Below the pieces are notes generated by a model. The model was not told the DNA's origin. It saw only the letters and a list, made by a program, of their open reading frames with translations, and did not search any database. A stretch of DNA of 64,000 bases from an uncultured Lutibacter sp. (GTDB lineage Bacteria > Bacteroidota > Bacteroidia > Flavobacteriales > Flavobacteriaceae). The DNA is taken from the NCBI RefSeq assembly GCF_947493565.1, contig NZ_CANLRG010000001.1, positions 248,001-312,000 on the forward strand, written 5' to 3'. Position numbers and translations under genes: made by a program. Below are positions 26,163 to 34,609 of this stretch, piece by piece. How positions within the stretch are numbered: the stretch's first letter is position 1; every line of letters begins with the position of its first letter.

Positions 26163-27265
26163 TTAAAAATTATAGTATTATCAAACAACTAAACGTCATA
26201 CAACTTATAGATTCCTTACAGGCAGGTGGGGCAGAAATGATGGCTGTAAACATCGCCAATGGTTTGGCGGAGTTGGGCGTGGTGTCACATATAGGAGTTA
26301 CCCGAAAAGAAGGAGATTTAAAAGAAAAAATAGCACCCAATGTTTCTTATGTGTTTTTAAATAAAAAATATACCTTAGACATTGTTGCACTTAAAAAATT
26401 GATAGCGTATGTAAAAAAGCATCAAATAAATTTGATTCATGCGCATTCATCTTCTTACTTTATGGCGTATTTGGTCACGCTTTTTTGTCCAAACGTTCGG
26501 CTTATTTGGCATAATCATTATGGCAATACTATTAATTTATCTTTTTTTAAAAAAACTTCAATAATACTATTATCAAATTTTTTTTTCACTACAATTTCAG
26601 TAAATAAAAGCCTTCATTTATGGGCTTTGAAAAATAGTTATTCAATTCAGAAGTACTATTTACCTAATTTTGCAGCTTTAAAAGTAAGTAAAATTATAGA
26701 AAATAATTTATTCGGTGAAGAGGAAAAACGTATCGTATGTTTGGCAAATTTAAGACCAGAAAAAGACCATTTAAATTTACTAAAAGCATTTATTAAAATA
26801 AAACAGCAGTACCCAGATTGGAGTTTACATTTGGTAGGAAAGGATTTTAATGATGCCTATGCTTATCAAATTAATTCTTTTATAGTGGCTAATGACTTAA
26901 ATAACCATGTATTTTTGTACGGAAGTATTAAAAATGTCGCTGAGGTATTGCAACAAGCTGCTATAGGCGTATTGGCTTCCAACTCTGAAGGATTGCCAGT
27001 AGCTTTATTAGAATATGGTTTGGCAAAATTACCAGTGGTGGTGACTAATGTAGGGGAATGTAGCTCTGTAGTTAAACATCAGCAATGTGGGTTGGTAGTT
27101 CCAGCAGAAAATAGCAATGAATTAGTCAATGCACTGCAATTTTTAATTGAGAATGCCCATAAAAGAGATGCATGGGGAGTGGCTTTACAGCAACGAATTC
27201 AACAAAATTATAGCCAAGAGGTTTATATGAATAAACTAGTAGAAATCTACAAAGATGAAAGTTAA
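26126..27265 (+). CDS. Glycosyltransferase family 4 with repeat-encoded start
   Basis: GT4 enzyme. The conserved part begins LNVIQLIDSLQAGGAEMMAVNIANGLA, normally preceded by its own Met. Here the codon before NVIQL is CTA and no ATG, GTG or TTG lies between it and the repeat array. The nearest in-frame starts are in the array: ATG 26126 (379 residues, beginning MTGGLLRVARNDIKNYS) or TTG 26138. ATG 26054 is further upstream in the array. The donor domain shows LRPEKDHLNLLKAF, LVGKDF, and NSEGLPVALLEYGLAKLPVV. The end overlaps the polymerase gene by 11 bp. Confidence 0.85.
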   Translation: MTGGLLRVARNDIKNYSIIKQLNVIQLIDSLQAGGAEMMAVNIANGLAELGVVSHIGVTRKEGDLKEKIAPNVSYVFLNKKYTLDIVALKKLIAYVKKHQINLIHAHSSSYFMAYLVTLFCPNVRLIWHNHYGNTINLSFFKKTSIILLSNFFFTTISVNKSLHLWALKNSYSIQKYYLPNFAALKVSKIIENNLFGEEEKRIVCLANLRPEKDHLNLLKAFIKIKQQYPDWSLHLVGKDFNDAYAYQINSFIVANDLNNHVFLYGSIKNVAEVLQQAAIGVLASNSEGLPVALLEYGLAKLPVVVTNVGECSSVVKHQQCGLVVPAENSNELVNALQFLIENAHKRDAWGVALQQRIQQNYSQEVYMNKLVEIYKDES

Positions 27266-28607
27266 CATTTTAAATACGCGTTTTTTGCTAGCTTCTTTCC
27301 ATTTGGTATTAGGAGTGTTGTTACTGTCAGGTATGATTACTAAAATATACTCTGCATTGATAGTTGTATTTGGGGTGCTGTTTATTATACGTGCTAAAAA
27401 TGATGAAAACCAAGCCATATTTTGGAGTGCTTATATGATTGGCGCTGAAGTGTTGTTTAGGATGTCTGGAGGGATGGTTTTTCATGAATTGCCTAAATAT
27501 TCGGTATTGTTATTTTTAGGAGTTGGCTTATGGGTGGAAAAACGAAGGCATCACATTTCTGTAGGTTATTTAATTTATATACTATTATTATTGATAGGGA
27601 TTGCTTTTATGGATTTACCATTTGATGAATCTATTAGAAAGGCGATTGCTTTTAATTTGAGTGGTCCTGTTTTATTGGGGTTAAGCGCTATTTATTTTTA
27701 CAAGCGTCCTATCTCTTTAACAGCACTTTTAAACCTGTTGTTTGTAATGGGCTTGCCAATTATTTCGATGTTAAGTTTGTTGTATTTTAAAACTCCTGAT
27801 ATTGAAAATATTCGTTTTGGAGGTGAAGCTAATTTTGCAGCTTCAGGTGGATTTGGGCCCAATCAAGTAGCAACTATTTTAGGTTTAGGAGTATTTGTTT
27901 TTGCAATACATTTGGTTTTTAAAAGGCGTATTTTTTCTTTTTTTGGAGTAGATTTTTTCTTTTTAGTTTATATTACGTATCGTGGGGTATTGACTTTCTC
28001 AAGGGGAGGTATATTAACTGCTTTAATAGCGCTTAGTGTTTTTATTTTTTACTATGTTTTGGTTACAAAAAATCAATTAAAAAACCTTTTCAAATATTTG
28101 GGCTTAACATTTTTATTTGGAATTTTTTTAATGATTTATACAGTCAACATTACAGATGGCATGATTATTAATAGGTACACAAATAAAAATGCTGCTGGGA
28201 TTGCTAAAAATGATTTTACTACGGGGAGGTTAGATATTTTAAAAGCTGAATTAGAGGGGTTTTTTGATAATCCTTATTTTGGTTTAGGTGTTGGAGGTAG
28301 CAAATTTTATAGACTGGATAAGTTGGATAAATTAGCAGCCTCACACAATGAAATTGGTAGATTGATTTCTGAACACGGAATGGTAGGGGTTTTGATATTG
28401 ATTATTTTATTAGCGATCCCAACAAGGCATATATTAAAACAACCTTTTTTAGCAAGAGGTTTTTTAGGAGCATTTTTATTATTTTGGTTTTTAACCATCA
28501 ACCATTCAGCAATGCGTATTGCTTTTCCTGCTTTTATTTATGGACTAAGTGTTGCAAAAATTACTTTTAAAGAGTTGGAAATTTCTAAAGTTGCCAGTAC
28601 CGAATGA
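27255..28607 (+). CDS. O-antigen polymerase/ligase family membrane protein (Wzy-like)
   Basis: 450 residues, about 10-12 hydrophobic helices. It carries the Wzy_C/O-antigen ligase signature: RGVLTFSRGGILTALIAL followed by a large periplasmic loop and NPYFGLGVGGSKF...AASHNEIGRLISEHGMVGVLI, where SHNE with its histidine is the conserved catalytic region. It probably polymerises lipid-linked repeat units in the periplasm (Wzy) in this locus; ligation of whole chains to lipid A core is the alternative. Coupled to both neighbours by short overlaps. Confidence 0.88.
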   Translation: MKVNILNTRFLLASFHLVLGVLLLSGMITKIYSALIVVFGVLFIIRAKNDENQAIFWSAYMIGAEVLFRMSGGMVFHELPKYSVLLFLGVGLWVEKRRHHISVGYLIYILLLLIGIAFMDLPFDESIRKAIAFNLSGPVLLGLSAIYFYKRPISLTALLNLLFVMGLPIISMLSLLYFKTPDIENIRFGGEANFAASGGFGPNQVATILGLGVFVFAIHLVFKRRIFSFFGVDFFFLVYITYRGVLTFSRGGILTALIALSVFIFYYVLVTKNQLKNLFKYLGLTFLFGIFLMIYTVNITDGMIINRYTNKNAAGIAKNDFTTGRLDILKAELEGFFDNPYFGLGVGGSKFYRLDKLDKLAASHNEIGRLISEHGMVGVLILIILLAIPTRHILKQPFLARGFLGAFLLFWFLTINHSAMRIAFPAFIYGLSVAKITFKELEISKVASTE

Positions 28608-29608
28608 AAAAAGTTCTTTACATAGGAAATCATTTAAAAGGAGGGAACCCAACCACTTCTAATCAATTAAGTCTTGTATTAAAAGAGTTAGGGATGGAAG
28701 TAGATAGCTACTCGGATAAAAAAAGCAAAATTTTCCGATTGTTGCATATGTGTTGGGGACTGTTAAAACATCGAAAAGCTTCCATAGTTTTAATTGACAC
28801 CTACAGTACACTTAATTTTTATTATGCTTTAATTGTATCTCAATTGGCTAGGTTATTTTATATAAGTTATATTCCAATTTTACATGGAGGAAACTTGCCT
28901 AAAAGACTCCAAGAGCATCCACGATTAAGTCGGTTAATATTTTCAAATGCTACTATAAATATAGCCCCATCTAAGTATCTAAAAGAGGTGTTTTTATCCT
29001 ATAATTTTAAGACTGAATTTATTGCCAATGGAATTGATTTACAGCGCTATTCATTTAAAAAAAGAAAGCAATTAGCGCCTAAATTACTATGGGTACGTGC
29101 GTTTGATCAAATATACAACCCATTCATGGCGATAGCCGTATTGGAAGCCTTAAAAAAAACGTATCCAAAGGCGCAACTTTGTATGGTAGGTCCAGATAAA
29201 GATGGCTCTTTGCAACAGGCAAAAGCTTTGGCAAGACTAAAAAAATTAACCAATAACATTGAATTTACAGGCTATTTAACTAAAGAAGAATGGTTACAAA
29301 AAGCTAAAAATTTTGATATTTTTATCAATACCACAACGATAGATAACACTCCTGTAAGTGTCATTGAAGCTATGGCATTAGGCTTACCAGTAGTTTCAAC
29401 TAATGTAGGGGGGATTCCTTATTTAATAGCGCATGAAGAAACAGGGCTTTTAGTGGAATCAAAAAATGTTGAGCAGATGGTAGCTAAAATTTTGTTTCTT
29501 TTAAATCATGAAAGTGTAGGACAACAATTAACGATAAATGCAAGAGCAATGATTTCAAAATTTGATTTGGAAACCGTAAAACTATCGTGGAAGAAAATTT
29601 TAAGTTGA
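28604..29608 (+). CDS. Glycosyltransferase family 4
   Basis: 334 residues. KKVLYIGNHLKGGNPTTSNQLS, IPILHGGNLPKRLQ, FIANGIDLQRYSFKKR, LLWVRAFDQIYNPFMAI and the donor motif TIDNTPVSVIEAMALGLPVVSTNVGGIPYLI are typical of GT4. It starts in a 4-bp ATGA overlap with the polymerase gene and ends in TGATG with the next gene. Confidence 0.92.
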   Translation: MKKVLYIGNHLKGGNPTTSNQLSLVLKELGMEVDSYSDKKSKIFRLLHMCWGLLKHRKASIVLIDTYSTLNFYYALIVSQLARLFYISYIPILHGGNLPKRLQEHPRLSRLIFSNATINIAPSKYLKEVFLSYNFKTEFIANGIDLQRYSFKKRKQLAPKLLWVRAFDQIYNPFMAIAVLEALKKTYPKAQLCMVGPDKDGSLQQAKALARLKKLTNNIEFTGYLTKEEWLQKAKNFDIFINTTTIDNTPVSVIEAMALGLPVVSTNVGGIPYLIAHEETGLLVESKNVEQMVAKILFLLNHESVGQQLTINARAMISKFDLETVKLSWKKILS

Positions 29609-30891
29609 TGTGGTATAAAATCATTTTTAAATTAGGTCAAAAGCTGCGAAATCCTTCGTTAAACCAACAGTTACAGTTTTTAAAGACTACTGAAAAATGG
29701 AGCTTAAAAGAATTGGAAGCTTATCAACTGCAACAATTAAAAAAATTGGTGAATAATGCGTTCAATCATACTCCTTATTATAAAAATAAGTTGGAAAGTT
29801 TAGGAATAACTCCTTCTATGATTACGAGTTTGGCTGATTTGAATAAAATTCCAATCATCACCAAAGAAGAATTGATAACTTATAATAAAGAGCTGCATAG
29901 CCAACAAAAATTAAAAAAATATGTGAAGGCAACTACTTCTGGAACTACAGGAAGTACTTTAAACTTTAAAAGAGAAGAGCAAGCAGATTCCTTTAATAGA
30001 GCAGCAATTTTTAGAGGATATACTTGGTATCAAGTTCAACCTTGGGAACGTAATGGCTATTTTTGGGGATACAATTTTTCAATGTTCTCACAATTAAAAA
30101 CCAAGTTTTTAGATGCTTTACAAAATAGGTTTCGTTTATTTAAACTTCAACAACAGGCACTTCAAAGGTTTGCTAAAAAATTAAAAAAAGCACATTTTTT
30201 ACATGGGTATTCCTCCTTAATTTATGAATTGGCTAAATACATTAATACCCAACAGATAGAAAAACCTGGTTTATTAAAAATGGTAAAGGGAACTTCTGAA
30301 AAGATTTATGGCACCTATCAAAATGAAATTGAACAAGCTTTTGGAGTAAAAATGATTAGTGAATATGGTGCAGCAGAAACGGGGATTATTGCTTTTGAAT
30401 GTCCAAATGGAAATATGCATATCAACATGGAAGGAGTGATTGTTGAAGAATGGAATCATGAAATAGTGGTTACCAATTTACAAATGCAATCATTTCCAAT
30501 AATCAGGTATCGACTAGGTGATTATATCAAACTAGCTCCAAAAAGTAAAAAATGTGCGTGCGGAATGCAACATCATATCATTGAGGAAGTTACAGGGAGA
30601 GTGGGTGAGCTGGTGTATGGAAAAAAAGAAACCTACCCAAGCTTGTATTTTTATTATATTTTTAAAAACTTAGCGAAAACTCATCAACTATTGTTAACCT
30701 ATCAAGTACATCAAATAAAAAAAGGAGCGTTAATCTTTTTAATTGAACAAACGTTAACAACTGATGAGTTAAGTATTTTAAAAAATGAAATTGGCAACTA
30801 CTTTAAAAATGATATTGAAATAACCATTAAAACAGCACAAACCATTATTGCTGAAAATGGTAAATTAAAAGGTTTTATATCTACAATTTAA
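29608..30891 (+). CDS. CapK-like / phenylacetate-CoA ligase family protein
   Basis: 427 residues from ATG 29608, which overlaps the previous stop as TGATG; ATG 29587 would extend into the preceding gene. It belongs to the ANL adenylate-forming superfamily, CapK branch: ATTSGTTGSTLNFKRE is the phosphate-binding P-loop (about 109-124), SEYGAAETGIIAFEC is the adenine-binding motif, and YRLGDYIKL and TGRVGELV follow. CapK homologues occur in many capsule loci but their reaction is not established; activating an acyl or amino-acid substituent is a reasonable inference. Confidence 0.87.
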   Translation: MWYKIIFKLGQKLRNPSLNQQLQFLKTTEKWSLKELEAYQLQQLKKLVNNAFNHTPYYKNKLESLGITPSMITSLADLNKIPIITKEELITYNKELHSQQKLKKYVKATTSGTTGSTLNFKREEQADSFNRAAIFRGYTWYQVQPWERNGYFWGYNFSMFSQLKTKFLDALQNRFRLFKLQQQALQRFAKKLKKAHFLHGYSSLIYELAKYINTQQIEKPGLLKMVKGTSEKIYGTYQNEIEQAFGVKMISEYGAAETGIIAFECPNGNMHINMEGVIVEEWNHEIVVTNLQMQSFPIIRYRLGDYIKLAPKSKKCACGMQHHIIEEVTGRVGELVYGKKETYPSLYFYYIFKNLAKTHQLLLTYQVHQIKKGALIFLIEQTLTTDELSILKNEIGNYFKNDIEITIKTAQTIIAENGKLKGFISTI

Positions 30892-30894
30892 GAA

Positions 30895-31638
30895 ATGAAA
30901 GAAGCACTGGTAAGTATTATTATGCCTAACTACAATGCAGCAGCTTTTATAACAGCTAGTATTGAAAGTGTTTTAGCTCAAAGTTATCCGTACTGGGAGT
31001 TGATTATAGTGGATGATGCTTCAACGGATGACTCTATAGCTAGTATTGAAAAATTGATAACTAGGGATCTAAGAATAACATTAATTAAACTATCTAAAAA
31101 CTCTGGTACAGCTGTTGCTAGAAATAAAGCACTTGACATTGCTAAAGGTACGTTTATTGCTTTTTTAGACAGTGATGATCGATGGCATCCAGAGAAGTTA
31201 ACCATTCAGGTTGGTTTTATGCAACAACAACACTGTGCGTTGTCGTTTACTTCTTACGTTGTTGTAAATGAATTTGGAGATCGCATAAAAGTATTGAAGG
31301 CAAAACAACAAGTGAGTTATAATGACTTGCTAAAGAATAATTTTTTAGGCTGTTTAACAGTCATGTATAGCGTACCACACGTAGGTAAAGTATATTTTCC
31401 ATTATTAAAAAAGCGTCAAGATTGGGCTTTATGGTTGAAAATTACCAAAAACAATAACATTGCAAGAGGTATTGAACAGCCATTGGCGTATTATACCAAA
31501 AGAAAGTTGTCTCTTTCTAGTAATAAATTAAAATTGTTAACTTATAATTGGAAAGTATATAGAACATTGGAAAAGCTAAATTTGATACAATCTGCCTTTT
31601 ACTTTACAAGGCTATTTATGAATAAAATGTTAAAATAA
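30895..31638 (+). CDS. Glycosyltransferase family 2
   Basis: 247 residues. VSIIMPNYNAAAFITASIES, VDDASTDDS, NSGTAVARNKALDIAKG and FLDSDDRWHPEKL form the full GT2 donor domain; KKRQDWALWLKITK is the acceptor motif typical of capsule GT2 enzymes such as TuaG. It starts 3 bp after the CapK-like gene; last glycosyltransferase of the locus. Confidence 0.93.
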   Translation: MKEALVSIIMPNYNAAAFITASIESVLAQSYPYWELIIVDDASTDDSIASIEKLITRDLRITLIKLSKNSGTAVARNKALDIAKGTFIAFLDSDDRWHPEKLTIQVGFMQQQHCALSFTSYVVVNEFGDRIKVLKAKQQVSYNDLLKNNFLGCLTVMYSVPHVGKVYFPLLKKRQDWALWLKITKNNNIARGIEQPLAYYTKRKLSLSSNKLKLLTYNWKVYRTLEKLNLIQSAFYFTRLFMNKMLK

Positions 31639-31672
31639 TAGCGCTATTTAGTTCTAAGTAGTTATTTTTGTT

Positions 31673-31680
31673 AAAAATTA
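31673..31680 (+). promoter_or_regulatory. Bacteroidota promoter motif (TATTTTTG)
   Basis: TATTTTTG, 10 bp before the start codon of the initiating transferase; the leader would be only a few bases. It allows separate transcription of the last gene of the locus. Confidence 0.5.
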
Positions 31681-31690
31681 ACAAGCTAAC

Positions 31691-33076
31691 ATGCCCCAAG
31701 ATACCTTACATTTCAGTATTTCTGAACGTAAACTATACTTGCGTTTTTTTGATGTTATTTTTGCGTTAACAGGATTGTTAGTTGTAAGTTACTATTTCAA
31801 CTTTCAATATTTTAACATTGCCAGTTCAAAAAATATCTCTTGGATTTTTTTGTTAGCGGTGTACGTTTGGTTTTTTGGTGAAATTTTTGAAATGTACGAT
31901 TTAAAAGTGGCCAGCGACCAATATTTAACACTTAGAAGTACTTTAATTACTGTAGTATTTACCGTATTGTTTTATGTATTTACACCAATTATTTCTCCTG
32001 AACTTCCTCAAAATAGGATACAGATAGTCTATTTTACACTTACCTTATTGTTCGCTATTTTACTGAATAGGTTTTTATACATACAATTTATATTTTCTCC
32101 TAGATTTTTAAAGAATATTTTACTAATTGGCAATCGAGATGAAATAGAAAAATTGGTAAATTCAATAACTGATAATGAAGCAATTAAAACAGTTGCCTAT
32201 ATTTCTGAACACCCAATAGATAGTTTAGGTGAAGCGTTGTTTATTTCTAGTACAACTACCAAAATTGAAAAATTAGTACTCACCAAAAATATCAATGAAA
32301 TTTTGGTATCTGCTAATAACTTAAATTTCATTAAAGGAGCAATCAATAAACAGTTAATTGATTTGTTTGAAAAAGGAATGAGTATTAAAAATTTTGATAG
32401 CTTTTTAGAAGAAGAAACATTGAGAGTTTCAGAAAATCAACTAAACCCTAATTTTTATAATTATTTTACCTTTAGTAAAAGTCATCAAAATAACTTGTAT
32501 TTAGCATTTAGACGTATATTAGATGTAGTATGTGCCTTGGTGGGGATTGTTTTTTTTATAGCCTTAACACCTTTAGTAGCTTTGGGGAATTTGATGGCAA
32601 ATAGAGGAAGTTTATTGTACAAACAAACTAGAGTTGGAAAACGAGGTAGAGAATTTAAGATTATTAAATTTAGGTCTATGGTGGTTGATGCAGAAAAAAA
32701 TGGTGCTGAATGGGCACAAAAAAATGATGTTAGAGTGACTCGTTTTGGTCGTTTATTACGAAAAACACGATTGGATGAAGTTCCTCAGTTTATCAATGTA
32801 TTTAAAGGAGAAATGAGTTTGATAGGACCTCGACCTGAACGACCAGAATTTGTAACACAATTAGAAAACGAAATTCCGTTTTATTCCATTAGACATGTGA
32901 TTAAACCAGGTTTAACAGGATGGGCTCAAGTAATGCACCCATATGCGAGTTCTGTAGATGATCAGCAAAAAAAATTAATGTACGATTTGTACTATATAAA
33001 AGAACGTAATTTATTGCTAGATTTTAGAATAGTGATAAAAACCATTAGTACGGTGTTATTTTTTAGAGGGACTTAA
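31691..33076 (+). CDS. Polyprenyl-phosphate sugar-1-phosphate transferase (WcaJ/WbaP type)
   Basis: Loads the first sugar phosphate onto undecaprenyl phosphate. 461 residues: four or five N-terminal membrane helices (about 15-150), a CoA-binding-like middle domain, then the catalytic domain (about 265-461). That domain has YKQTRVGKRGREFKIIKFRSM, RLLRKTRLDEVPQFINVFKGEMS and IGPRPERPEF, followed by KPGLTGWAQV and YDLYYIKERNLLLD. All catalytic hallmarks (KFRSM, DELPQ-like DEVPQ, GPRPE) are present. It closes the polysaccharide locus. The sugar could be glucose, galactose or an acetamido sugar. Confidence 0.95.
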   Translation: MPQDTLHFSISERKLYLRFFDVIFALTGLLVVSYYFNFQYFNIASSKNISWIFLLAVYVWFFGEIFEMYDLKVASDQYLTLRSTLITVVFTVLFYVFTPIISPELPQNRIQIVYFTLTLLFAILLNRFLYIQFIFSPRFLKNILLIGNRDEIEKLVNSITDNEAIKTVAYISEHPIDSLGEALFISSTTTKIEKLVLTKNINEILVSANNLNFIKGAINKQLIDLFEKGMSIKNFDSFLEEETLRVSENQLNPNFYNYFTFSKSHQNNLYLAFRRILDVVCALVGIVFFIALTPLVALGNLMANRGSLLYKQTRVGKRGREFKIIKFRSMVVDAEKNGAEWAQKNDVRVTRFGRLLRKTRLDEVPQFINVFKGEMSLIGPRPERPEFVTQLENEIPFYSIRHVIKPGLTGWAQVMHPYASSVDDQQKKLMYDLYYIKERNLLLDFRIVIKTISTVLFFRGT

Positions 33077-33143
33077 AATTGTTTGTGTCTAATTTTTAGC
33101 GTTTTACGATGCGTTTACTCTGCTCTTTTTAAAACTTTACAGT

Positions 33144-33229
33144 GAAGCAATCGCAAAAGTTTGCTTCGTTGTTTTTAACTTCTCGCAAAGACGTATCAAA
33201 CCGTTATTGCAAACAAAATGAAGCAGTTT
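33144..33229. repeat. Degenerate copies of the GATTGCTTC/CGCAATGAC repeat, with stem-loop
   Basis: TTTGCTTCGTTG...CTCGCAAAGACG (33160-33193) and, inverted, CCGTTATTGCAAAC...GAAGCAGTTT (33201-33229) are diverged, oppositely oriented relatives of the 31-bp unit at 25914-26162. GAAGCAA (33144-33150) and TTGCTTC (33161-33167) also form a hairpin followed by T-rich sequence, which may serve as terminator between the convergent genes. Confidence 0.6.
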
Positions 33230-33308
33230 ACCAAATAGTACCTCCAAACAATATCTGAAAATTAACACGTTATTAATTACGTTCACCCTCACAAATAAAT
33301 AATGCTTG

Positions 33309-34481
33309 TTAGTTCAAACGATAACTTAAATAACTATATCTAACAGCTAATGCTAGTATGAAGGGTAACAAAGCACTATTAAAGACTTGAATTTTTAATA
33401 TCCAAGTGATACCCATACCCAGTAATAAAAGTAGTAAAAACAAGATGTAAAACTGTAACCACGTAGGTATTTTTGATTTTAAAAAATAAAAAGCAATAAT
33501 ACTATTAGGTGCAAAAGCCCATAAAAAATTTAAATTTTTATAGGTAGCTGTATGGCTAGTAGCAAACCATAGTAATAAAACAACTATTCCAATAATTCCA
33601 GTACTAAAAAAAAGTAAAAAATCTAAGTACTTAGAACGGGATTGGTTTTTATAGTTTTTGAAAGTGATAAAAAGAATACCGATGCTTAACAATATAAAAA
33701 CAATCAAAGGTTGAAAGAACAATGTTTCTTTTTTAGAGTTATTTTCATTTAAAATAGTAGTAGTTTTTTTTACTAAAGGCTCTTGATGGTCATTTTTTTG
33801 GATGCTCGCGTTGTTGAAAGCTTGAAAAATATAATCTGGTAAAAATTTATAATCATCTTTGGTTGCTTTATCATCAATAACTGACCCTAATGCCAAATCT
33901 ATTCCAAATTTACCCCATTTGTAATTTGCTTTGGTGTAATCTGCAATCAAATCTCTATGCGATTTTTGTGTAGTGATATGTTGGTTGCTAAAAACAATTT
34001 TATCCTTTAAAACAGTGGTAAGTACTTCTTCAATTTTAGTGGAGCAATTATCATAAAAAAAGTCGTATTGATAGTCTCTATTTTCAGGTTTAGCGTTTTG
34101 TTCCAAAAAATTAAAAACAGCTTGTACTTCGTTTGGTGTTAAATTGAGTTCTTGTGTTTTTACCCACCTATTTTCGTATCGATATACTTGTAAAAAGTAA
34201 TTAAAACGAGTGGTTGATAAAAAGTAGGTTAATTTTCCTTTGGCAAAATTTAAATAAAAATTAGGCGCATTAAAATCGAACGTACCATAATTGTATATTT
34301 TATCAAAACCAATTAAAGGGTCATAAACTCTAAATGCACTATGACCAAATGCTGTAAATAGCTCTGAACCAGGTCCACACGTTACCACACTCACCGTTGC
34401 TTTGTCTGAAAGCTTATTTTGTGCAGTACTGTTTATGATAAAACAACACAGGAGGCTAAAAATAAATACATATTTTTTCAT
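33309..34481 (-). CDS. DUF4105 (Lnb-like) membrane protein
   Basis: 390 residues. Signal peptide at 1-20 (KKYVFIFSLLCCFIINSTAQ). The DUF4105 domain follows with CGPGSELFTAFGHSAFRVYDP, YNYGTFDF and the FFYDNCSTKI motif, where the conserved His and Cys suggest a cysteine-peptidase-like or NlpC/P60-like active site. The C-terminal third (about 255-390) contains four or five membrane helices. The exact reaction is unknown. Transcribed convergently to the polysaccharide locus and not functionally linked to it by any visible feature. Confidence 0.88.
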   Translation of the reverse strand: MKKYVFIFSLLCCFIINSTAQNKLSDKATVSVVTCGPGSELFTAFGHSAFRVYDPLIGFDKIYNYGTFDFNAPNFYLNFAKGKLTYFLSTTRFNYFLQVYRYENRWVKTQELNLTPNEVQAVFNFLEQNAKPENRDYQYDFFYDNCSTKIEEVLTTVLKDKIVFSNQHITTQKSHRDLIADYTKANYKWGKFGIDLALGSVIDDKATKDDYKFLPDYIFQAFNNASIQKNDHQEPLVKKTTTILNENNSKKETLFFQPLIVFILLSIGILFITFKNYKNQSRSKYLDFLLFFSTGIIGIVVLLLWFATSHTATYKNLNFLWAFAPNSIIAFYFLKSKIPTWLQFYILFLLLLLLGMGITWILKIQVFNSALLPFILALAVRYSYLSYRLN

Positions 34482-34609
34482 TATAATTAGTTAAGAGAGT
34501 CTATTGCTTGTTAGTGAATGAATTTAAATGTTACTACTTACTTTTTTAAAGTATAAGTATGATTTTAAAGTTACGAATGTAAAAAAACTTTAGAAGTTAT
34601 GTTTTAAAT

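Noticed and set aside
25882-26163. 93-codon minus-strand reading frame across the repeat array
   Set aside because: It reads straight through the 31/32-bp repeats and gives the well-known spurious SLRATRSNPPVIASTAKQS type of translation; not a gene.
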